Shown piece after piece: positions 1 to 6,991 of a DNA stretch of 64,000 nt. The notes below the pieces were generated by a model. The model searched no databases. It was not told the origin of the DNA and was given only the letters and a program-made list of their open reading frames with translations. The stretch lies in NCBI GenBank assembly GCA_964556895.1, contig CAZKYC010000007.1:1-64000 (forward strand), written 5' to 3'. Source of the DNA: Hinthialibacter sp964556895 (GTDB taxonomy: Bacteria > Hinthialibacterota > Hinthialibacteria > Hinthialibacterales > Hinthialibacteraceae). A program made the translations under genes and the position numbers. Within the stretch, counting starts at the first letter, position 1, and the number at the start of each line of letters is the position of its first letter.

Positions 1-62
1 CACTGCTCGATTATCTTGGCGTCGAAAAGGCCGACAATGGAACTTACAGAATTAAAGACTAA
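1..62 (+). CDS. C-terminal end of an upstream gene (partial at window edge)
   Basis: A frame open from the left edge (codons from base 3) ends in TAA at 60-62. Its last residues read LLDYLGVEKADNGTYRIKD, which looks like an ordinary soluble protein C-terminus. It overlaps the ATG of the following restriction-endonuclease-like gene by 26 nt, an arrangement common in methyltransferase-endonuclease operons. Identity as the partner methyltransferase is inference from context only, because no catalytic motif lies inside the window. Confidence 0.45.
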   Translation, partial: LLDYLGVEKADNGTYRIKD

Positions 63-759
63 AATTTGCGAAACGTTCTCTGGCGGCGAAGATGATCTAC
101 ACCGGATACTCGAATTGGTTGAAGATGATAATTCTATTTTCCCTTTTAACGAGTATGAGCACTTACTTTCACATTTAATCCATGTCAATGGATTAACGTT
201 TGAAGAATATCTTGAGATACGTTCAGATTATATAAGGCAAAACCCGAACTTGTGGTTGTTTGAAATCTCAGCCCCAAGGGGATATGGTGAAAAATTTGCT
301 CAAATGTTTATTCAAGGTAAATGTATAAAACTGAAAAAGCCTTCAAAAGAATTAGACCCCTATTTTACTGGTGAATATGATCTCTGGCTAGATGGAATCA
401 AGATAGAAGTAAAAGCCTCACGCGCTGTAGACAGCGATAGCGATGAACCTCTCTATACAAAAGCCTTGAAACGAAATACGACAAAACCGTTTTTGATGAA
501 CTTTCCACAATTAAAACCACAATGTTGTGATGTCTTTCTATGGTTAGCTGTGTTTAGAGATGAAATTGTTATTTGGGTGATGAACTCGAAAGAAGTTGAA
601 AACCATCCTCTCTTTTCAAAGGGGCAACATCGTGGAAATATTGGTAACGAAGGACAGATCCATGTTAAGCATGACAACATGCAACAATTTAAAGAGTACG
701 AGTTAGGGGACAAAAACCTTGAAACTTTAATTAAGCAAGCAGCAAAACGCGTAAATTAG
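37..759 (+). CDS. Putative type II restriction endonuclease, PD-(D/E)XK fold
   Basis: The protein is 240 aa, soluble, with no signal peptide. Its best clue is a PD-(D/E)XK-like active site: E113-Y-D115, eight residues, then E124-V-K126 (sequence GEYDLWLDGIKIEVKAS), preceded by a conserved-looking NPNLWLFEISAPRG stretch. This fits small type II restriction endonucleases, which cut specific DNA sites and are paired with a methyltransferase; the family and site are not recognisable by eye. The ATG at 37 is preferred over an in-frame TTG at 16 because AAAAGG lies 6 nt upstream and it gives a short coupled overlap with the preceding gene. The gene is clearly more AT-rich than its neighbours, suggesting recent acquisition. 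Other PD-(D/E)XK nucleases remain possible. Confidence 0.6.
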   Translation: MELTELKTKICETFSGGEDDLHRILELVEDDNSIFPFNEYEHLLSHLIHVNGLTFEEYLEIRSDYIRQNPNLWLFEISAPRGYGEKFAQMFIQGKCIKLKKPSKELDPYFTGEYDLWLDGIKIEVKASRAVDSDSDEPLYTKALKRNTTKPFLMNFPQLKPQCCDVFLWLAVFRDEIVIWVMNSKEVENHPLFSKGQHRGNIGNEGQIHVKHDNMQQFKEYELGDKNLETLIKQAAKRVN

Positions 760-788
760 CACACTGAATCATTTCGATTCAATATTAT

Positions 789-1307
789 ATGACAACATTG
801 GCTTACATAGCACTCGGTTCTAACATGGGCGATCGCGCATACTCGATCAACAAAGCGATTCAATTACTCCTTCAAAAAAACGCTCTTAAACCGCTGCGGC
901 TTTCACCACTCTACGAAACCGCTGCGGTCGGAATCGGCGACAACGCGCCGTCGTTTCTTAACGGCGTCTTCGAAGCGGAAACCTCTCTTTCGCCCACCGA
1001 TCTTTTGCATCACCTGCTGTCCGTGGAACAATCTATGGGGAGAGAGCGCAGCGGCGACGGCAAGCCGTCTTCGCGCACCATCGACCTCGATCTCATTTTG
1101 TATGGAGGCCTGATCATCGATACCCCTGAGTTACAGGTTCCACACCCGCGCATGGCCCAGCGACGCTTTGTCTTGCAGCCCCTGGCGGATTTGCGCCCTG
1201 ATTTAGTCCCGCCTCAGCATAGCCAGACTGTGTACGAACTCTTACAAATCGCGCCGCCTGACGAGAGCATAAAAAACGTTCGGGAAGGCAAACGATGGGC
1301 GAAGTAA
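789..1307 (+). CDS. folK: 2-amino-4-hydroxy-6-hydroxymethyldihydropteridine pyrophosphokinase (HPPK)
   Basis: The enzyme transfers pyrophosphate from ATP to 6-hydroxymethyl-7,8-dihydropterin, a cytoplasmic folate biosynthesis step. The 172 aa length is normal for stand-alone HPPK. Signature motifs are present: IALGSNMGDR near residue 7, GRERSGDGKPSSRTIDLDLI around residues 84-103 (the catalytic/Mg-binding DLDL region), and PHPRMAQRRFVLQPL near residues 115-130. The start falls just before the conserved IALGSN strand, so it is secure, although no good Shine-Dalgarno is visible. The 3' end overlaps the next gene by 13 nt, implying co-transcription. No folP or folB is nearby. Confidence 0.95.
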   Translation: MTTLAYIALGSNMGDRAYSINKAIQLLLQKNALKPLRLSPLYETAAVGIGDNAPSFLNGVFEAETSLSPTDLLHHLLSVEQSMGRERSGDGKPSSRTIDLDLILYGGLIIDTPELQVPHPRMAQRRFVLQPLADLRPDLVPPQHSQTVYELLQIAPPDESIKNVREGKRWAK

Positions 1308-2665
1308 ACACCACGCCCCCGTCTCCATTTCGCGGCGCCGTCTGGCTGATCACCTTGGGCGTGTTGAGCGCGCTGGTGTATGGGTATCTCTTTCGCCTCT
1401 CGCTCGAAGACCTCTCGCCGCGCACCGAACAGACATATCTCATCACTCATTTTCTCGTCGCTTACTTTATCGTGTTTGGGTTGTATGTTCTGCTGATCGC
1501 TCCGTTGATTCGGCGGCCCGGCCTCGACCGCCGCCATTTATGGTTTGGCATCGCCTTCGGCCTGTTGTTTCGGGCGATCATGCTGCCCAGTGATTTGATT
1601 TTAGAGAACGACATCTATCGCTATTTGTGGGACGGGCACATGCAACACCAGGGAGTGAACCCGTTCAAATACGCGCCCTCTGACCCTGAAACCCAGCCCT
1701 ATCGCACTGACTATTGGGAGAAGATCAATTACCCATACGTCCCGACCATTTACCCGCCGACGCTTCAGATGGTGTTCTTTTTTTCTGAAGCGGTATATCC
1801 CGGCAGCGTGGTCGGCATGAAGTTTTTCTTATTGATCTTTGACGCGGCGACCATCTTTTTGTTGTTGGCCTTGCTGGAGAAACTCAAAAAGCCGCCGGAA
1901 TGGTGTTTGATTTACGCCTGGTCGCCGCTGGTGATTAAAGAAATCGCCAACTCAGGCCACGCTGACTCAGTGAGCGCCTGTCTGTTGGTCGGCTTCTTTC
2001 TATTGCTTGCGCATGGCAAACGCCTGACCAGCGCGGCGGTTATGGCAGCGATGACCTTGACCAAGTTTTTTGGCGTCTTGTTCTTGCCCCTGCTTTACCG
2101 CCATTGGGCCTACTGGGCTTATGTCGTGTTTTTCGCCGCGATCTTGTTTCTCTACACTCCCTTCTATGCGGCTGGTGTGGGCCCGTTTGAGGGCTTTCTC
2201 ACCTATTCAAACGAATGGCAATTTAACGCCGGGCCGTTTGAGTGGGCGGCTTGGGCGCTCGAACGCTTTGGCGTTCGTTACGACCAAACCAACTCAATCG
2301 TGAGAAAGCTCATGTTTGGCGTGGTGGTGCTCACCATCGCCTGGCAGGCGCTGCGGCTCTATTGGCGGCGTGATGTCGAGGACCTGATTCGTTCGGTCTT
2401 CGTCGTCTTAGGGACGCTTCTGCTCTGTTCGCCTGTGATCAACTGTTGGTATCTGGTGTGGATTGCGCCGATGTTGTGTGTGTTTCCGCTGAAAAGTTGG
2501 ATCGCATTTACCGGGCTGGTTTTTTTGTCATACACCTATTATTACGACCTCAGCTTTCCGTGGTGGATGAAGGGGGTCGAATTTGGCGTGTTCTTTTTCT
2601 TGCTTCTCGACGACGCCCTGCCGTGGCGAAAGAAGCCCTTTCAGCCTAACGCTAATACCCATTGA
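1295..2665 (+). CDS. Polytopic GT87/DUF2029-like polyprenol-phosphate mannosyltransferase
   Basis: The product is a 456 aa integral membrane protein with around ten hydrophobic segments. The motif ENDIYRYLWDGH (about residues 105-116), followed by the GVNPFKYAP loop and TIYPPTLQ, is the hallmark of GT-C enzymes of the GT87/DUF2029 type. The Asp of the first periplasmic loop is the presumed catalytic base, and the donor is expected to be polyprenyl-phosphate mannose or a similar lipid-linked sugar. Its start has GGGAAGG upstream and overlaps folK by 13 nt. The acceptor is unknown; it may contribute to the glycan/glycolipid genes spread through the window. It converges on the pseudopilin gene with a 14 nt tail overlap. 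Confidence 0.75.
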   Translation: MGEVNTTPPSPFRGAVWLITLGVLSALVYGYLFRLSLEDLSPRTEQTYLITHFLVAYFIVFGLYVLLIAPLIRRPGLDRRHLWFGIAFGLLFRAIMLPSDLILENDIYRYLWDGHMQHQGVNPFKYAPSDPETQPYRTDYWEKINYPYVPTIYPPTLQMVFFFSEAVYPGSVVGMKFFLLIFDAATIFLLLALLEKLKKPPEWCLIYAWSPLVIKEIANSGHADSVSACLLVGFFLLLAHGKRLTSAAVMAAMTLTKFFGVLFLPLLYRHWAYWAYVVFFAAILFLYTPFYAAGVGPFEGFLTYSNEWQFNAGPFEWAAWALERFGVRYDQTNSIVRKLMFGVVVLTIAWQALRLYWRRDVEDLIRSVFVVLGTLLLCSPVINCWYLVWIAPMLCVFPLKSWIAFTGLVFLSYTYYYDLSFPWWMKGVEFGVFFFLLLDDALPWRKKPFQPNANTH

Positions 2666-3290
2666 TGATTTCACAATACGAATCAATAAAAGGGCCGCCC
2701 TTGGGGCCGACCCACAAAATATCGCCGTAACTGATCAGCCCATTGGTCGGGTTATAAACAAACAACGGCGAACCGGAAGGACAGCCCTGCGCGGCGTTGT
2801 CAAATTCACGCCCGCCGGCGTAACTGTTAAAGTTGTCTGGCCCCCAGCCATTGATGCGAAACAGGTGGCCCCAAGCGTCGGGGTCGACCTCATTATCGCC
2901 GTTGGTGACTTCGACATAATCATAGGCGTCGCCCCAGCGGGCCAACTCGCCTTGGTCTTCATAATTGACAAAGGGGTCGACAGGAACCTTCGCCAGATAC
3001 GAGACCGGCGTGGTCAAACGGTAATAGCGAACCACCAGCGGGTGCATGTGGTCTTCATCATTCACCCACGCCCGCGCCTGGCGCCAGGGCGGGTATTTTT
3101 GATGGTCTGCGTGATAGGCTTCAAGCGCCTCGCTGATGACCTGCATGTCGGTGAGGTTTTGTGAGATTTTGGCCCTCACTTGGGCGATCATAAATTTGGG
3201 CACCGACATCGTGACCAGAATGAGCAGTATCCCAATCACAATCAATATTTCAACCATACTAAATGCGGAACGCGTGCGGTTATTTTTCAT
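2652..3290 (-). CDS. Type II secretion/type IV pilin-like pseudopilin
   Basis: A 212 aa protein with a class III prepilin N-terminus: a short basic leader (MKNNRTRSA), a cleavage point before FSMVE with the invariant Glu at +5, then a hydrophobic helix ending near residue 35. The mature part (YHADHQKYP, NGDNEVDPDAWG, YNPTNGLISYGDI) resembles GspG-type pseudopilins common in planctomycete-like genomes. It should be processed by the prepilin peptidase at 22384-23226. The ATG at 3290 is chosen over a TTG at 3308 because AGGG precedes it by 8 nt and the leader has normal length. It is divergent from the YfhO-type gene. No other secretion gene is adjacent, so it is an isolated pseudopilin. Confidence 0.85.
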   Translation of the reverse strand: MKNNRTRSAFSMVEILIVIGILLILVTMSVPKFMIAQVRAKISQNLTDMQVISEALEAYHADHQKYPPWRQARAWVNDEDHMHPLVVRYYRLTTPVSYLAKVPVDPFVNYEDQGELARWGDAYDYVEVTNGDNEVDPDAWGHLFRINGWGPDNFNSYAGGREFDNAAQGCPSGSPLFVYNPTNGLISYGDILWVGPKGGPFIDSYCEIINGY

Positions 3291-3460
3291 TGATTCAGCC
3301 CTAACCAATCACTCACTGGCCCTGCGCTATAGAGTAACAAATTTTCGCCCGTTTGTCGTGAATGTTTTCGCTTGGCGAAGCTTCGTGTATTCTTAATCGG
3401 TTACAGAACAGGAGCGATCCGTCAATCGTTGATTCGAACGGGCCGATTTTTACAGAAATT

Positions 3461-6400
3461 ATGGACCAGCCAAAACCCCGCATAAACGAGTATTGGCTTT
3501 TCGCCCTCACACTGGCGGCGATGATCGCCTTATTTTGGTGGCGCATCTGGACGCCGTTCACCGCCGACCGCATGCACTTCACCGATGACATTCTCATCAA
3601 AGACTTCGCTACGCGAATGAGCATGTTTCGCACGGCGCTGTCAGGCAGCCTGCCGCTGTGGGACCCCTATCAGTTTGGCGGTTGGCCGGGGTTGGCCAAT
3701 TGTGAGGCGGGCTTCTTCTATCCGTTTCATTGGTTGATGGCGCCGTTTGTGGGTTGGCCCCAAACCGCCTACCTGGTTGCGCAGTTGACCGTCATGCTTC
3801 ACCTGTTTATCGCGGGGCTGGGCGCTTACCGTCTTTCGCGCGCGATCGGCCTCTCGCCCTGGGGCGCGGCGATGTGCGCGGTGGCATTCACCTTCTGCGG
3901 CTTTCATTGCGCCCATAAAAAACACACCAATATGCTGTTCGCGATGGTGTGGCTGCCCTGGCTCTTGCTCTACGCCGAACGCTGGGCGCAAACCGCAAAC
4001 TGGCGAACGCTCTGGCCGATGACGTTGTTGCTGGCGCTGGCGTTTTTCGCGGGCCACCCCCAAGCCGCGCTGTATATGTCGCTGCTGCTCATTGCCCGCA
4101 TGTTGTACGGCGTGTGGACGCAAACAGACGCCGCCTCGCGGTCTCTTTCGACTTTACTCAAACACAGTCTGCCGATTGCGGTTCCGTTCGTTATTGGTTT
4201 TTCCATCGCCGCGGTGCAGTGGCTGCCGACGCTTGAGATGATCGCGCTGGGCGAACGGGCCGAAGCGGGGCAATTCGTCCGCAGCACCGAGTTCTCGCTG
4301 CCGCCCTATGAATTGATCGACGCCGTTCTGCCCGAAGTGTTGCGCCACTGGTCTCAAGTCGAAGTGTTTTATTGGGGAATCGCGCCTTTGCTGCTCGCGT
4401 TGTTCGCCGTGCTTCGCGGGGGCTTGAATGCGTTTGAAACATACATGTTGGCCTCAGGATTGCTCTCAATCGCGCTGTCGATGGGCGAGTGGATGTTTCT
4501 CTATGACATCAGTTATGTGCTGGTGCCCGGGGTGGCCTGGGTGCGCGCACCCAGCCGTTGGATCTACTTCGCCAGCCTGCCCATCGCCTTCTTCGCCGGG
4601 CGCGGGCTGGATTGGATTCGCGAAAACCCGGCGCGCCTGAAAGACTCGCCCGAGTCGCGCCTCTTTTATCGCGTGGTAACAGGCGCGGGCGGCTTGTTGA
4701 TCGTCACGCTGTTACTCGTGGTGTTGATGAACGCCGCCAACGCCGAATCAACCAACGACGCCATATCACAACGCTTGTTGACGGGAATAATCTGGCTCTC
4801 GTTTTTCACGGGCGCGTTTTTCTTGTTGCTCAGATTGACGCAAGCCGAGCGCTGCCCCCCATCTGCATTTGCGGTGTGTATGATCGCCTTGGCGTGGATC
4901 GACCTCGGCGTTCATTACCGCAACCTCGACCTGGCCCCCGGTAAGGGCGGGTATCCAACCGACCCGTTGGTCGAAGAAGTCAACTCGCTTACCTGGAACC
5001 ACCGGACAAAAGTGTTTCTTGGCGGCGGCGGCGTCCGCAATCTGTACCACGGCGCCGCACAAGGCTTCAACGAACTCGACGGCAATTCGCCGCTGACGCC
5101 CCAAATCAACCTGGCGTTGCGCGAAGACACCGCATTGATTTACCCAGACAACCCCAACCTGGCGCTGCTCGAGATGTGCGGCGTCGGCGCGATTATTGAC
5201 GACTCGCGCAGGCTGCCGCTGGAGTATGAATGGCGGCTGCCGTTTTTGTATCTCGCCCAGTCGCCGCCAGTCAGGGCGCGGGCGGTCAGCGATGTCTTTC
5301 ACGCTGACCTCGACATCCAACGCGAGTTGTTGGCGCTGCAGTCGTTTCCATACAACCAGGTCATCCTGAGGGAACAACACCAAGACGACATCGCTTCGCC
5401 CAATCTGCCAAACGCTGTTTTCACCAAACCGTTTCTGCTCGCTAGCGCGTCGGCCAACGCGGTCAAGCACGGGGCCTATTTAATTATCGACGGTGAAAAC
5501 GTATTTGAAGAACTCGTCCCAATTGACGACTCGGCGGCGGGGTATTATTTTGCCGTGGCTCATCCCAAAACGGGCGTGATTGAGAAAAAGGGTTACTTTA
5601 ACCTGATGTTTAGCCTGAGCGTTCCCGGTTACCCAGAGCATGAACGCATGGCGAGTTTTATCGAATCAGTCCCTGAAGGACGGGTGGTGTTCGCCGCCGC
5701 GCGCGACAATGCTTGTGATCAATTGCTCGCCCAGGGGTTGGGCGTGTTTCGCGCATTCGGCGCCTCGCTGGATGTTCGCACCACCTTTCGCCTGGCCCAC
5801 GCAGTGGTCGGTGTAAAAGGCGCCCCGATTGGCTCAGCGGTTGAGATCGCTTCAACCACTGAAGCGCTAGTGTTACAAACAAAGCAAGACTTATACTTCA
5901 GCGGCAGTAAGACGCAGCCCCCCCAACCTGGCTGGACGGCGACCGGCACATTCGCCCATGACTGGTATCAACTGTTTGACGAGATTCATGACGAGCGCTT
6001 CGCGGAATGGAAATACGCCGGCGACGTCGAACAAACCACCGAAGCCCCGCCGATTATCGCGCCGATGGCGGTGTTTTCGTCCATCCAGCCGTGGGAGACG
6101 CTGGTGGGGGGCGTGCAGGTCGGCAAGGCGGGCATCCTCATTGGCGGCGTCGACTATTCACTTAACAAGCGCGGCTATAACCTGGTTTCGTATGACCCCG
6201 CGGCGCAACGCGTAATCGCCTCAGACAACTTTGACCTGGCCAATGACCTTGATCTCAATAATCCCCAAAACGCGTATGTCAAAGACCCTCCCGCTGAGAA
6301 CATGCGCATGCGTGAATTCATCAACTCGACGCCAGACGGCGCCTATGTCCTTGGCGCGCTCTGTGGCGAGGGCACTGACTTGTTGTTGCGAGAAACAGTC

Positions 6401-6991
6401 AATTTGTTACGCGATAACGGGTCGCAGTTTGACTATCACACTGAGCCTGACCGGCGGAAGCATCTCTCGCATGCGTTTGTATTCGTACAAGGCTCAACGC
6501 AATGTTCGGAGACATTTCAGTGGCAAGGGCCTGACTCAATTGTCTTCACCCGCTACCCCAACGGCCCGACGTTGACGCGGACCGATTTCATCCAAACTCG
6601 CGAACAGACGATCCCCACCGACCCGATTGAGGAACTTACCAAGAAAACGTTTGACCCGTCGGCGAAACAAATGGTTGAGCCAGCTTCATGGCTGGTTGAA
6701 GACAAATCGCCCAACCGAATCGCCGCCTCTGGTAGTTCAGAAACAGGCGGGACCATATTGTTCGGCGAGATCGCCTACCCCGGTTGGAAGGCGTTTGTCG
6801 ATGGCCGCCCCCAGCCGATTCAGCGCGTGAATTATTTCTTCCGCGGTGTGGCCGTCGGCCCCGGCCCTCACCAAATCGAGCTTATCTATCAACCTGCTAT
6901 GTTTGTTTTTGGGTCGATCATGTCTCTGCTTGCAATTGTAGTGGTCCTGATTTGGGGGGGCGGTCTTTACCGCAGCGCAACGCAGCGTTAA
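3461..6991 (+). CDS. YfhO-type membrane protein with two ILEI/FAM3-like extracytoplasmic domains
   Basis: About 1176 aa. Residues 10-480 hold roughly a dozen hydrophobic segments with the YfhO/GT-C pattern (DILIKDFATRMSMFR, LPLWDPYQFGG, FFYPFHWL). The C-terminus has the YfhO signature YPGWKAFVDGRPQPI plus a last membrane helix. Between them are two related regions that match the ILEI/FAM3 (PANDER-like) domain by eye: nt 5470-5860 (MASFIESVPEGRVVFAAARD, then HAVVGVKGAPIGSAVE) and nt 6085-6565 (RGYNLVSYDP, FINSTPDGAYVLGAL, SHAFVFVQG). YfhO proteins are linked to glycosylation of cell-wall polymers; ILEI domains bind sugars in some eukaryotic glycosyltransferases, so a glycan-modifying role is inferred. 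The ATG at 3461 is preferred over one at 3362 because the first helix follows it at normal distance. The end overlaps the convergent kinase gene by 4 nt. Confidence 0.8.
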   Translation: MDQPKPRINEYWLFALTLAAMIALFWWRIWTPFTADRMHFTDDILIKDFATRMSMFRTALSGSLPLWDPYQFGGWPGLANCEAGFFYPFHWLMAPFVGWPQTAYLVAQLTVMLHLFIAGLGAYRLSRAIGLSPWGAAMCAVAFTFCGFHCAHKKHTNMLFAMVWLPWLLLYAERWAQTANWRTLWPMTLLLALAFFAGHPQAALYMSLLLIARMLYGVWTQTDAASRSLSTLLKHSLPIAVPFVIGFSIAAVQWLPTLEMIALGERAEAGQFVRSTEFSLPPYELIDAVLPEVLRHWSQVEVFYWGIAPLLLALFAVLRGGLNAFETYMLASGLLSIALSMGEWMFLYDISYVLVPGVAWVRAPSRWIYFASLPIAFFAGRGLDWIRENPARLKDSPESRLFYRVVTGAGGLLIVTLLLVVLMNAANAESTNDAISQRLLTGIIWLSFFTGAFFLLLRLTQAERCPPSAFAVCMIALAWIDLGVHYRNLDLAPGKGGYPTDPLVEEVNSLTWNHRTKVFLGGGGVRNLYHGAAQGFNELDGNSPLTPQINLALREDTALIYPDNPNLALLEMCGVGAIIDDSRRLPLEYEWRLPFLYLAQSPPVRARAVSDVFHADLDIQRELLALQSFPYNQVILREQHQDDIASPNLPNAVFTKPFLLASASANAVKHGAYLIIDGENVFEELVPIDDSAAGYYFAVAHPKTGVIEKKGYFNLMFSLSVPGYPEHERMASFIESVPEGRVVFAAARDNACDQLLAQGLGVFRAFGASLDVRTTFRLAHAVVGVKGAPIGSAVEIASTTEALVLQTKQDLYFSGSKTQPPQPGWTATGTFAHDWYQLFDEIHDERFAEWKYAGDVEQTTEAPPIIAPMAVFSSIQPWETLVGGVQVGKAGILIGGVDYSLNKRGYNLVSYDPAAQRVIASDNFDLANDLDLNNPQNAYVKDPPAENMRMREFINSTPDGAYVLGALCGEGTDLLLRETVNLLRDNGSQFDYHTEPDRRKHLSHAFVFVQGSTQCSETFQWQGPDSIVFTRYPNGPTLTRTDFIQTREQTIPTDPIEELTKKTFDPSAKQMVEPASWLVEDKSPNRIAASGSSETGGTILFGEIAYPGWKAFVDGRPQPIQRVNYFFRGVAVGPGPHQIELIYQPAMFVFGSIMSLLAIVVVLIWGGGLYRSATQR

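Noticed and set aside
3362..3460. Upstream start at 3362 for the YfhO-type gene
   Set aside because: It would add 33 polar residues in front of the first membrane helix and the ATG at 3461 fits the family better.
4766..5470. A 234 codon minus-strand frame inside the YfhO-type gene
   Set aside because: Composition is typical of antisense GC-rich frames; the plus-strand frame has the recognisable membrane and ILEI-like patterns.
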